Source: JAUIIK01 sp963709995
Lineage (GTDB): Bacteria > Chloroflexota > Chloroflexia > Thermomicrobiales > CFX8
Reading direction: 5' to 3'
Assembly: GCA_963709995.1 (NCBI GenBank)
Contig: CAVPYN010000001.1
Coordinates: 310,001-374,000, forward strand
DNA length: 64,000 bases
The notes under the pieces were generated by a model. That model ran no database searches. It was not told the origin of the DNA and worked only from the letters and a program-made list of their open reading frames with translations. The position numbers and the translations under genes were made by a program. This document shows positions 26,416 through 35,686 of this stretch, one piece after another (position 1 is the first letter of the stretch; each line of letters begins with the position of its first letter).

Positions 26416-27366
26416 TCAACTCGTTCCGGGTCCGCCGTCCTGATCGTCGCCGCCGTTTTCATCCGGAGCTCCCGCTTCCGGTTCGACCGGAGTTACTGGA
26501 GTAATCTGCGTGGTTGGCTGATCTGGCACGGCGTAAGACGTGGGGGTGGCCGGGGGAGAAACTGTCTCGCTTACGACCGCCGGTTCCGTGGCGGGCTTCC
26601 GGCGCGTCATCAGGAGCACGAACACGATGCCCGCAATGGCAATCAGTCCAAGAGCGATGATCCCAAGCACAACCAGGATCCATACCCAGTTGGAGCTATC
26701 CTCTTCCGCGGAGACAGCGGTTAGCGTTTCGCTTCCCTCAAGTGGCAAATCCCAGGTGATCAGGCCGTCTTCGCTGATGCGCCCGTTCGTTTCATCCACA
26801 TCGATTTCGCCCGGCATGCGAGCCGAGTAAGTGAAGTCGAAGATGGTGCTGAGATCCAACCCGAATTCACCGAGATCGCCGCCTTCACCCAGCCCTTCGC
26901 CTGCGGTGTCAGTTAGTTGCGCGCCGTCGACGGTCAGATTGAGCTTGTACTCGTTGCCATCCTGCTCGAACGTTCCGGAAAAAGGCGCGACGCTACTGCC
27001 GTCGGCTGCCCCGGCATTGAACATGCTGTTGAGAATCTCGCCCAGATCTTCCGTGTCGTCAACTTCCTTCGTCAGACGAACACCGACGATGTCGCCATCT
27101 TCGATGCGCTCGACCCGAAAACCCTCTTGCGCTGCTTCCTGTTCGATGTCATCGAAGTTCTCGAACGGATCAAGCTCGCCTTCCCCGAGGTCGCCGAGCT
27201 GACCGAGATCTCCCATATCGATCGTGAGCGCCATGGTGTGAATGGCACTACCGTCTTCGTTGAACTGGCTTTCCATCTCCATCGAGACACAGCTGGCAAA
27301 CGCCAGCAATGCTCCGACGAGCGCTGCCAGCTTCAACGCCATGGCTTTGTTGACAATGCGGCGCAT
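26416..27366 (-). CDS. LppM/DUF3153-like membrane lipoprotein
   Basis: 316 residues. A lipoprotein signal ends in LLAFASC. The following domain (MEMESQFNEDGSAIHTMALT, then RLTKEVDDTEDLGEIL and the DFTYSARMPGEI strand) resembles the LppM/DUF3153 domain of Actinobacteria and Cyanobacteria. A membrane span WVWILVVLGIIALGLIAIAG near residues 230-250 and a basic stop precede a Pro/Glu/Gly-rich cytoplasmic or disordered tail. Function unknown; anchored to the membrane at both ends. Confidence 0.75.
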   Translation of the reverse strand: MRRIVNKAMALKLAALVGALLAFASCVSMEMESQFNEDGSAIHTMALTIDMGDLGQLGDLGEGELDPFENFDDIEQEAAQEGFRVERIEDGDIVGVRLTKEVDDTEDLGEILNSMFNAGAADGSSVAPFSGTFEQDGNEYKLNLTVDGAQLTDTAGEGLGEGGDLGEFGLDLSTIFDFTYSARMPGEIDVDETNGRISEDGLITWDLPLEGSETLTAVSAEEDSSNWVWILVVLGIIALGLIAIAGIVFVLLMTRRKPATEPAVVSETVSPPATPTSYAVPDQPTTQITPVTPVEPEAGAPDENGGDDQDGGPGTS

Positions 27367-27447
27367 CTAATGCTCGCCTCTTCCGATTTAGTGTCCGTAC
27401 GCTCATGCAAACTGTCGATACAGTATCACGCTCGCCTCATCGGGTCA

Positions 27448-28388
27448 CTACCCGTTGGTCAGGATTTCGACAAAGAGCCCGATGTCAATGCTCCCTCCGC
27501 TGACGACACAAACAGTGAGCCCCGCGATTCGGGCGCTTCCGCGAGTGCCGCTGCGACCGGCAGGGCCGCCGCGCCCTCGGCAACAATCTTGTTCCTCATC
27601 GCGATCCGGCGAATCGCCGCTCTCGTTTCCCGGTCGGGTACGGTTACGACGTCATCAAGGTACTTGCGGACGGAGGAGAGCGTCTCCTCAAACACGAAGG
27701 GAGAACCGGCGCTATCGACGATCGTCTCACACTCCATCCGCTCCAGTTTGCCGCTCCGAAGAGAGCGGGCGATCGCGCAACAGCCTTCCGGTTCGACGCC
27801 AATCACCCGGATTTCGGGTCTGACTGCTTTGACCGCCGCTGCGATTCCAGTTGCTAGCCCTCCACCACCAAGAGGGGCGTAGATGGTCTGGACATCGGGA
27901 AGGTCAGCGATGATCTCAAGGCCGATCGTTCCATTTCCAGCGGCGACTCGATGATCTCGGAAAGGATGGATGAAGCCCGGCGTATCGTCGTAGCGACCAT
28001 CCTCCATCGCGACGAACAGTTCGTCACGAGGCACGAACTCGATCTGGGCTCCGAGACTCCGCGTGGCGTCGATCTTCGTCTTTGGCGCACCTTCCGGCAT
28101 CACGGCTGTCGCTGGAATGCCGAAGTGGCGGGCGGACCAGGCAACGGCTTGCGACATGTTGCCAGTGCTAATCGTCTTTGCCGATTCGAGCGTCCCATCT
28201 TCCATCATCAGACCCAACGCGTTGAACGCGCCCCGCAGCTTGAACGATCCGATGGGCTGGAGCGTTTCAGGTTTAATCCAGATCTGGTCCGCATCGGGAC
28301 CTCCCAACGGGACGAGGGGCGTCCTGACCGCGACACCGTCAAGCCGCTTTGCGGCTTCACGTACTGTTTCAATCGTTAGCGCGCTCAT
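27448..28388 (-). CDS. Threonine/serine dehydratase (PLP fold type II), with a C-terminal frameshift
   Basis: PLP enzyme; ATG 28388 has GGAGGG 9 nt upstream. The Schiff-base Lys is in PIGSFKLRGAFNA, the substrate loop is STGNMSQAVAW and the phosphate-binding loop APLGGGGLATG. As written the frame ends at 27459 in an odd tail (SLFVSSAEGALTSGSLSKS). Shifting one base at the CCCC run 27520-27523 restores the family ending LTVCVVSGGSIDIGLFVE and a stop at 27448, so one base is probably missing there. No ACT domain: a catabolic or racemase-type enzyme rather than biosynthetic IlvA. Confidence 0.85.
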
Positions 28389-28511
28389 CTGGCGCATCCC
28401 TCCTGTGGCAGTCAGTTCATGCGGATTGAATGTAGCCCATGAATCGATTACCCGGCGTCATACATGCTCGGTCGATACAATTGCCGGTCGGAAGTCAAGA
28501 AGGGACCACTG

Positions 28512-30812
28512 ATGAATCGAATAATTTCCTCACCGGTAGCCTGGTTGATCGCTGCCATTATGCTCGTTGCGCCGATCCAGGCCGCCGCGACGGCGCCGGG
28601 TGACAGTCAGTCAGCTGAGCAGCGTCAGCTTGCCCTTTCCGCTGGCGAGGTGGACCTCGAACTGGTCGAGTATGTTGGTGGATTCGAGGATCCGGTCTAT
28701 GTCACGAACGCTGGCGATGGGTCCGATCGCCTGTTCGTCGCTGAACTAAGAGGCGTCGTCTCGGTGGTCGTTGATGGACAGGCGCTTGACGAACCGTTCC
28801 TGGACATTTCCGAGATCGTGCGAGACGAAGATGGTGAGCAGGGTTTCTTTGCTGTCGCCTTCCATCCCGATTACTCCACCAACGGCTACTTTTACGCCGT
28901 CTATACCAAGGAACCAGATGGAACCAATGTCCTGGCGCGTTTCCAGGTGTCGGCCGATGATCCAAACCGGGCCGACCCGGCATCGCTGACCGAAATTCTG
29001 ACGATCAAAGACACCATCGCGAATCACAATGGCGGCGATATCGCCTTCGGACCGGACGGCTATCTCTTTTACGGCACCGGCGATGAAGGCGGCAAGGGTG
29101 ATCCCAACGAGCGCTCGCAAGATGGCCAGTCATTGTTTGGCAAGATGCTTCGCCTTGACGTCGATAGCGCTGAGCCCTATGCGATCCCGCCGGACAACCC
29201 GTTCGTCGATGACCCGCGGATTCGTGATGAGATCTGGTCGCTGGGACTTCGAAACCCGTTCCGATACACCTTCGATTCTCAGACAGGCGATCTGTACATA
29301 GCAGATGTCGGGCAGGATGCCTGGGAGGAGATCGACGTCGAACCTGCCGCAAGCCCCGGAGGGCTGAACTATGGATGGCCAATTATGGAGGGGTTCGACT
29401 GCTATCCGGAAGATGTTCTTGACTGTGACACGGAAGGACTGACCCTACCGGCGCTGGTCTATCCCCACGAAAGTGATGCGGGTGCGGTGCTCGGTTGTTC
29501 GATCACCGGCGGCCGGGTCTATCGCGGGGCGGAGGCCCCGTTCATGGATGGCGCCTACATCTTCGGTGACTGGTGTACCGGGATCATCTGGGCTGGATAT
29601 CGCGATGATCAAGGTGCCTGGCAGCAGATGGAATTGCTCGACACGTTCGTCAACTGGACATCGTTCGGCGAGGACGAATCAGGCGAACTCTACGGCACCG
29701 ATCAGATAGGCGGGCGGGTGTTTCGGCTCGTCTTTAGCCCGGCTCTTCCGGTCATCACTGAAATCTCTCCGGCGGGCGTCATCGCTGGCGGCACGGATTT
29801 CGCCATTGACCTGAGCGGCTCTGGTTTTTCCCAACTTTCCGAAGTTCTCCTGGATGGGCAGGACCTGGCGACGACCTTCGTTGATAGCGGCCGGTTGACG
29901 GCGGCCGTCCCAGCTGGGTTCGTCCTGAACCCAGGCGATCGAACGATCAGCGTGCGGAACGGCCCTGACGGGGAGGTTTCCAATCAGGTGACGCTTCTGG
30001 TGACAGGATCGACCTTTGCCGACCCCGCCTTCCAGGAGGTATGGAACCGAACCGACTGGCTTGTTGCTGAGCGCGGCCTGCCCCGGACGTGGATCTGGGG
30101 TCCCGGGCCAGATCTACCGGCTCGTTACGAGCCCTACGCGGAATCACCCGATGGCAAACGTATGGTGCTCTATTTCGACAAGAGCCGGATGGAGATCACC
30201 TATCCGAGTAGCGACGGGTTTTTCGTCTGGTACGTAACCAACGGCCTGCTAGTTGTCGAAATGATGGATGGCCAGATCCAGGTTGGCGACGCCGAATTCG
30301 TGCCCGCACAACCGGCCGGAATCAACGTGGCCGGCGACCCGGACGACCCGCAGGGAATCACCTATGCGACGCTGGCGGGACTGCGGTCCGCCGATCCCTA
30401 TGACGATGGACAGACGATCACAGCTGTCTTGCAATCGGATGGGACCGTCGTGCCGGATGGGGTGCTCGCGTCCGACTCGGGTATCACGGCTGGCCCACTG
30501 TCACCGGAGACTGGCCACCGGACGGCGTCGGTGTTCTGGGAATTCATGACCTCCCAATCGCCGATTCTTGTCGATGGTGAGGTCGTCGTCGGCGATCTCT
30601 TCGAGAATCCCTATTTCGCGACTGGTTTGCCGATCACCGAAGCGTACTGGACGACGGTGCGGGTCGCCGGAAACGATCAACAGGTCATGCTTCAGTGTTT
30701 CGAGCGGAGATGCCTGACCTATACGCCTGGGAATCCTGCTGGTTGGCAGGTGGAAGCCGGCAATGTCGGGCTTCACTATTACGGCTGGCGGTATGGAGAG
30801 CCGGGCGAGTGA
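28512..30812 (+). CDS. Exported PQQ/glucose-sorbosone dehydrogenase-like protein with IPT domain
   Basis: 766 residues from ATG 28512 (AAGAAGGG upstream). A signal peptide (SPVAWLIAAIMLVAPIQAAA) leads into a six-bladed sorbosone dehydrogenase propeller (GFEDPVYVTNAGDGSDRLFV, NHNGGDIAFGPDGYL, WSLGLRNPFRYTFD, YIADVGQDAWEEID). About residues 415-500 form an IPT/TIG Ig-like domain and the last 250 residues an exported domain of unknown role seen in Chloroflexota (DKSRMEITYP, ITEAYWTTVRV). Probably a surface sugar or polyol oxidoreductase; PQQ use is assumed. Confidence 0.83.
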   Translation: MNRIISSPVAWLIAAIMLVAPIQAAATAPGDSQSAEQRQLALSAGEVDLELVEYVGGFEDPVYVTNAGDGSDRLFVAELRGVVSVVVDGQALDEPFLDISEIVRDEDGEQGFFAVAFHPDYSTNGYFYAVYTKEPDGTNVLARFQVSADDPNRADPASLTEILTIKDTIANHNGGDIAFGPDGYLFYGTGDEGGKGDPNERSQDGQSLFGKMLRLDVDSAEPYAIPPDNPFVDDPRIRDEIWSLGLRNPFRYTFDSQTGDLYIADVGQDAWEEIDVEPAASPGGLNYGWPIMEGFDCYPEDVLDCDTEGLTLPALVYPHESDAGAVLGCSITGGRVYRGAEAPFMDGAYIFGDWCTGIIWAGYRDDQGAWQQMELLDTFVNWTSFGEDESGELYGTDQIGGRVFRLVFSPALPVITEISPAGVIAGGTDFAIDLSGSGFSQLSEVLLDGQDLATTFVDSGRLTAAVPAGFVLNPGDRTISVRNGPDGEVSNQVTLLVTGSTFADPAFQEVWNRTDWLVAERGLPRTWIWGPGPDLPARYEPYAESPDGKRMVLYFDKSRMEITYPSSDGFFVWYVTNGLLVVEMMDGQIQVGDAEFVPAQPAGINVAGDPDDPQGITYATLAGLRSADPYDDGQTITAVLQSDGTVVPDGVLASDSGITAGPLSPETGHRTASVFWEFMTSQSPILVDGEVVVGDLFENPYFATGLPITEAYWTTVRVAGNDQQVMLQCFERRCLTYTPGNPAGWQVEAGNVGLHYYGWRYGEPGE

Positions 30813-31069
30813 CACTCGCTCCGGCTCTTCGCCTGGCTCGCTGCGTCGTTGCCAAGCATGGGCTCTCATATGCAACAGGAGGGCACTCGTCCGAACCGGA
30901 TGTGGAGCGGGCAGCAGGGGAGATTCCAGCAACCAGCAGGACGCCATCCCAGAGCGAAACCGGCAGGCTCCTTCTAATTGCCGATGGCGATCGAGCAACG
31001 GAAACACGGAGACTTCTTGAGTCACGCGGGCAAACGCAGCACGGGCGGTTCAGTGTGATGACCAGTTAG
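30809..31069 (+). CDS. Possible small protein overlapping the dehydrogenase stop
   Basis: An 86-residue frame whose GTG overlaps the TGA of the previous gene (GTGA), a common coupled arrangement. The C-terminal half (RLLLIADGDRATETRRLLES) has a natural amphipathic look; the N-terminal half is less convincing. No family recognised. It ends just before the GT-C gene. Confidence 0.4.
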   Translation: MTLAPALRLARCVVAKHGLSYATGGHSSEPDVERAAGEIPATSRTPSQSETGRLLLIADGDRATETRRLLESRGQTQHGRFSVMTS

Positions 31070-31096
31070 ACGTCTGGGAAAGCGTCACCGCTCGCG

Positions 31097-33304
31097 TTGC
31101 TGTCTCTGGCGACGGCTGTCGCGGCCGGGGGCGCTGTGTTCTTTGGCGCAGGTTACAGTCTGTTTTCGATCGCGTCGCTGGTCCTGGCCCTATCGGTTGT
31201 GGCCATCGGAAGCTGGCGGATCGCTGGGCTGGGGCCAGACGAACCCCTCGACGTTCGGATCATCGACGCCACCATACTTGCGTTTGCCTATCTGGCCCTG
31301 GCCGGGTTGCTTCTTGGCAGCCTCGGGATACTGGCCTGGTGGTCGCTGCTCGTCCTGACGGCCGTGGCAGGGCTGGTCGCATCCAGGGCGCATGGACGGC
31401 TAGCAAGCGCGGGCATGGACGCTGGATCGGGAGTCCTGGGCTGGCAGGGATTCGCGACCAGTCTCGCGTTGGCTCTGGCGAGTTTTGCGATTATCCAATC
31501 GGTTCTTGGGCGGATTCTACGACCTCCGATCGGAGATCCCCTCGCGTATCATTTGCCGTTCGCGGTCGAATGGCTCCAGTCCGGCACGCTGGGGATGCCG
31601 GTTCCACCCGCTGGCGACCCCTCACCGCCATTCTATCCACTGAACTCATCGCTCTGGATGTTCTGGCTCCTTTCGCCCATTGAAAGTGAGATACTCGCCC
31701 GCTTCGTCCAGTTGCCCTTTCTTCTCCTACTTGGCCTTGCAACATTTCGCCTCGCCCGCGAACTGAAGCTGCCTGTCCCCCTGGCTGCCATGACTGGAGC
31801 GCTGGCTGTCAGCGTGCCGGACATTGCTCGTAGCGCCTCGCTTCCAGAGAACGATTTGATGCTTGCGGCTTTGCTGGTGACCGTGACCGCGTTCCTGGCC
31901 CGACTCTGGCGCTCCTATAGCGACTGGAGGGCGGTTCTGACCGCGCTCACCGTCGGGTTGGCCATCGGTACAAAGGTGATTGCGCTCGCGTACGGAGCGT
32001 TGTTGGGGCTTCTCTGGCTTGTCCTCGTCCTCCGGAAAGGCGCAGCGGATGGCTGGCGCCGAGCTGGCTCGATGGCTGCTCTCGGCGTGGGCGTGGTCAT
32101 CGTGGCCGGCGGGTATTCCTATCTTCGCAACCTGGTAGTGATGGACAATCCCCTCTATCCGGCTGGTTATGCCCTGGCGGGCCGGACGGTGCTCGACGGC
32201 CTGTATTTCCCGACATGGGAATGGAGGCAGAATCATGCGTTTTTTCCGTTTGACTGGCGGGACTTCCTGTTCGGTTCCCGGCGGATCTTTGGACTGACCG
32301 TCACCGTCTGGGCGCTTCCCGGTTTCCTGCTGGCCGCCGTTGCGCTCGCTTGCGAAAAACTGCGGCGAGAAACACCATCGCGTGACCTGCTACCCAGGTT
32401 CGCACTCCTCCTCTGCGTTCCGATATCGCTGGCGATCTACTGGTTCATCATCCCCTACCACTTCGATCGTTTTCTCTTCGCCCCGGTAGTCTGGGGCTCA
32501 GTGCTGGCAATGTGGGCGCTGAATTGGTGGTGGGTTCGACTCGGCAAGGGGCACTGGCCAGCACTTCCTGCCTATCTGGCTGTCCCGGTGATTGTTTTCA
32601 ATCTGCTGAACATCCCGCTTGATCCGGCCGTTCGGGAACGCGCGATCTACTGGATAGCCGCAGCGATCGTCGTGGGCGGGGTGTTGGGAGCTCTCTGGCT
32701 CATCCGCAGGATCGCCTCGACGCGGATCGGATCGCTGGCCGCCGCCAGCGCGTTGGGCATCGCCGCGCTAGCCGCCGTCCTGTTCCCGATCTGGAATCGA
32801 GAGTACGAGCAGCGTCGATTCGACGAGTGGCACCTGCAGATACAGGGTTTCAACCAGCAAACCGATGCCTGGGAATGGCTTGCCGCGCGGACGGGTGGAG
32901 CTCCATCGACCATAGCCGTGATCGGCACTAATGAGGTCTTTCCGCTCTATGGGCAGGACCTGGACAATCGTCTGGTCACGATCTGGCACAGTGGAGAAGT
33001 TGCCGCCTTTGGCTGGGACACGCCCTTTGTCCTCTATGGTGAACCAGATCAGGCGGCGTGGACCGATCAGGTCGCATCTTTCGGTGTTAACTTCCTGGTC
33101 GTCACCGAGAACGTCAGTTTCGGCGGCTGGCCGATCGAGCGAGAGTGGATGCAGGCCGAAGGCAACCGGTTCCAGCTTGTGTTTCAGAACGATGACATTG
33201 AGATTTACGAAGTGTTGGTTTCTCCCGCGACCGGCAGCGCTATACTGGTCGGCATGGACGGTTCATTCAGTTCGATTGGCAGTGACATTGACAAGCACGG
33301 TTGA
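31097..33304 (+). CDS. GT-C-type integral membrane glycosyltransferase-like protein
   Basis: About 735 residues, roughly 13 membrane spans followed by a soluble tail. The first extracytoplasmic loop carries GDPLAYHLPFAVEWLQ, the usual place for the catalytic Asp of ArnT/PMT-like GT-C enzymes, and SLPENDLMLAALLV is a second family-style loop. It likely transfers a sugar from a polyprenyl carrier at the membrane; donor and acceptor are unknown. An in-frame stop at 31067 limits the start to TTG 31097 or a later codon; the ribosome site is weak. Confidence 0.72.
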   Translation: MLSLATAVAAGGAVFFGAGYSLFSIASLVLALSVVAIGSWRIAGLGPDEPLDVRIIDATILAFAYLALAGLLLGSLGILAWWSLLVLTAVAGLVASRAHGRLASAGMDAGSGVLGWQGFATSLALALASFAIIQSVLGRILRPPIGDPLAYHLPFAVEWLQSGTLGMPVPPAGDPSPPFYPLNSSLWMFWLLSPIESEILARFVQLPFLLLLGLATFRLARELKLPVPLAAMTGALAVSVPDIARSASLPENDLMLAALLVTVTAFLARLWRSYSDWRAVLTALTVGLAIGTKVIALAYGALLGLLWLVLVLRKGAADGWRRAGSMAALGVGVVIVAGGYSYLRNLVVMDNPLYPAGYALAGRTVLDGLYFPTWEWRQNHAFFPFDWRDFLFGSRRIFGLTVTVWALPGFLLAAVALACEKLRRETPSRDLLPRFALLLCVPISLAIYWFIIPYHFDRFLFAPVVWGSVLAMWALNWWWVRLGKGHWPALPAYLAVPVIVFNLLNIPLDPAVRERAIYWIAAAIVVGGVLGALWLIRRIASTRIGSLAAASALGIAALAAVLFPIWNREYEQRRFDEWHLQIQGFNQQTDAWEWLAARTGGAPSTIAVIGTNEVFPLYGQDLDNRLVTIWHSGEVAAFGWDTPFVLYGEPDQAAWTDQVASFGVNFLVVTENVSFGGWPIEREWMQAEGNRFQLVFQNDDIEIYEVLVSPATGSAILVGMDGSFSSIGSDIDKHG

Positions 33305-33326
33305 CGTCGGCGCTCCCCGCGAGCGC

Positions 33327-34265
33327 ATGCTCCATATCATCGTCAACCCCTCCTCTGGAAATGGCGCTGCCGGAAAATCCTGGTACAGGTTCGCGAGCGC
33401 TATCTCCATGCGTGGCTACAACTTCGAGGTCCGGTTTACGGAGAAACGCGGGGATGCAATCCGGTTTGCCCGCGAGTATGCCGAGCGTCGGGTTGAAACG
33501 ATCGTCGCCGTGGGCGGGGACGGGACGGTCAACGAGACGATCAACGGCTTGTTGGAACATGGCGCGGCGATAAGCCCGGAAACACGGCTCGCCATCGCCT
33601 CGGTCGGCACTGGGAAAGACCTGGTGCGGACGCTCGGCGCTCGCTCGCTGGAGCAGATGCTGGATGCGCTGGATCAGGGCAACAATTTCGCCATTGATCT
33701 GGGACATGTTCGTTATGTTGACGAACAGACTGGTGAGTGCGCCGGGCGCTATTTCGCGAACGTGGCCGACATGGGGCTCGGCGCCGATGTCGCGCGCAGG
33801 ATAGAGATGTCTTCGTCCGGCAAAGCGCTGGGCGGGATGGTGTCCTACCTTGTCCAAGCGGTTAAGACGATCCGGGTGTTCAGGCCGAAAGAGATACGCC
33901 TGACGGTTGATGGCGTGACGGTGTACGAAGGTCTGGCCCAGATGGTTGTCTTCTGCAACGGGCGCTACTTTGCCGGGGGCATGCACATCGCGCCGATGTC
34001 ATCATTGCAGGATGGCCTACTCGAAGTCTTCGTACTGGAGGATGTCGGGCGGCGCGAGTTGCTCGCGTCGCTGTTGCCACGTGTCTACCTCGGCAGGCAT
34101 GTCGGGAGAAGCGGTGTCCATCACTTCCGCGCTGCGACCGCAACCGTCGAGACTCCCGATCCATTCATGCTTGAACTTGATGGCGAGTTGCCTGGAACGT
34201 CCCCGATTACCGTCGATGTGGTCCCACGGGTGCTGAACGTCGTTGCCGCGTCTCCGGAGCAGTAG
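33327..34265 (+). CDS. Diacylglycerol kinase-family lipid kinase
   Basis: 312 residues from ATG 33327 (GTG 33282, overlapping the preceding gene, is an alternative; neither has a clear ribosome site). DagK catalytic domain: HIIVNPSSGNGAAGKSW, VAVGGDGTVNETINGLL and SVGTGKDLVRTLG, the last being the usual GTGND with Asn replaced by Lys. The C-terminal domain has the YFAGGMHIAPMSSLQDGLLE stretch of YegS/DgkB proteins. It phosphorylates a lipid; the neighbour upstream is a membrane glycosyltransferase, which fits envelope lipid work. Confidence 0.88.
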   Translation: MLHIIVNPSSGNGAAGKSWYRFASAISMRGYNFEVRFTEKRGDAIRFAREYAERRVETIVAVGGDGTVNETINGLLEHGAAISPETRLAIASVGTGKDLVRTLGARSLEQMLDALDQGNNFAIDLGHVRYVDEQTGECAGRYFANVADMGLGADVARRIEMSSSGKALGGMVSYLVQAVKTIRVFRPKEIRLTVDGVTVYEGLAQMVVFCNGRYFAGGMHIAPMSSLQDGLLEVFVLEDVGRRELLASLLPRVYLGRHVGRSGVHHFRAATATVETPDPFMLELDGELPGTSPITVDVVPRVLNVVAASPEQ

Positions 34266-34424
34266 CGGGGGCCGGACGATATTCGGCTCTATCCTGTACG
34301 ATAGATTGATGATATTGCGTGGGACCGCCCGAGTGGGGCGAAGGATTCAACCCTTCCGGATAGATCCATGCAGCATTTTTCCCGACGGCCGTTCTGGTCG
34401 CGAGTGAAGTGGGGAGATTCTTCA

Positions 34425-35570
34425 GTGGTATCAGCAAAAACAGACGTGGCTGCCGATAGTTCGGCGTCCGAGCAGCGACAGATGACTTTTTCGACCATCG
34501 ACGATTCGGTTGGTGGATTGCAGCAATGGTTCCGCGATGGCCTGATCGCCGAGCTTGAACGGCGCGGTTTCGACTACCGTCCGGGCCAGGTTGATGATTC
34601 CGGCCTCGTCTTGAACATCACCGATTACGCGCAGCCACAAAGCTTCCGCCGGAAGTCACAGGGCACCTTCGGCATCGCGATCGTGGAATTGCCGGAGCGT
34701 CCCGATGACTATGTGCGCGCCTGCTACCCGGTGCTCGTCCGTTCTCTGTCGCAGGTCGGGATCTTCTTAATCGAGGATGAGGGCGAGATCGAAGCCCACT
34801 TCATGACGATGGAACAGGGACACTATTACGACGTCCGGAAAGCCGGTGGCGATGACGCCGCTTTCTTCGCGGAGATTCACGACCGCATCGAACCGCTGGT
34901 CACTGCTCGCTACGTGATCAACAACATCTTCAATCCGGATCTGCCCAGAGATCTCTGGGAGGGCGATGAGATCACCCAGGAACTGATCGAGGCTGGAAGG
35001 AAGCTCGACGCGCTCAACCTGCTGCCGGCTCCCTGGCCGATCGGCGAGATCCTGTCAAAACGCGAACTGCGCCACGTCAAGGCGTTGTTCCACATCGGTG
35101 GCCTCTCCTACGGCAACCTCTCGGCGCGTAAAGATGCCAACACCTTCTGGATGAGCGCCAGCGGAGTAAACAAGGGCAAGCTTCAGGAGATCGGCCGCGA
35201 CATCCTGCTCGTCACCGACTTCGACCCGGAGGAGTACGCGATGGTCTTGAGCGTTCCTGAAGGCATCGAGCCGCGGCGCGTTTCGGTCGATGCCATCGAG
35301 CATTTCATGATCTACCAGGAGCATCCCGAGGTCGGCGCGATCATCCACGTTCATGCCTGGATGGATGGCATCAAATCGACCCATGTCAACTACCCGTGCG
35401 GCACTCGTGAGCTTGCGGTCGCGGTCGCGGACCTGATTCGCGAAGAACCCGACCCTTCACGGGCCGTGATCGGTCTCAAGAACCACGGCGTAACCATTAC
35501 CGGCCATTCCTTGCCCGAGATCTTCGAGCGGATTGACGGCAAGCTCGTGGCTCAGGTGCCGATGTCCTAG
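34425..35570 (+). CDS. Class II aldolase/adducin-domain protein with extra N-terminal domain
   Basis: 381 residues from GTG 34425, 7 nt after GGGGAGA. The C-terminal 190 residues are a class II aldolase/adducin domain: GGLSYGNLSARKD, FWMSASGVNKGKL, the zinc ligands in IIHVHAWMDG and LKNHGVTITG. The N-terminal 180 residues (GLQQWFRDGLIAELERRGF, RKSQGTFGIAIVELPERPDD) are not part of that family and I do not recognise them. It may be an aldolase or a dehydratase on a phosphorylated sugar. The leader carries two adjacent 5-bp hairpins (34321-34360). Confidence 0.8.
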   Translation: MVSAKTDVAADSSASEQRQMTFSTIDDSVGGLQQWFRDGLIAELERRGFDYRPGQVDDSGLVLNITDYAQPQSFRRKSQGTFGIAIVELPERPDDYVRACYPVLVRSLSQVGIFLIEDEGEIEAHFMTMEQGHYYDVRKAGGDDAAFFAEIHDRIEPLVTARYVINNIFNPDLPRDLWEGDEITQELIEAGRKLDALNLLPAPWPIGEILSKRELRHVKALFHIGGLSYGNLSARKDANTFWMSASGVNKGKLQEIGRDILLVTDFDPEEYAMVLSVPEGIEPRRVSVDAIEHFMIYQEHPEVGAIIHVHAWMDGIKSTHVNYPCGTRELAVAVADLIREEPDPSRAVIGLKNHGVTITGHSLPEIFERIDGKLVAQVPMS

Positions 35571-35686
35571 CTGAGGGAACAGGGAATAGGTAACAGGAAA
35601 CAGGGAAGAACGAGGACCCGGAAACCGGGGCGAAGGACCATCCACTCTAGTCCTTTCCACTTCTGTCGGCATTGGAGGAGGACAGG

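Noticed and set aside
35571..35671. Tandem repeat array of GGGAACAGG units
   Set aside because: Only a few imperfect units over about 35 bp; too short and degenerate to call a repeat element.
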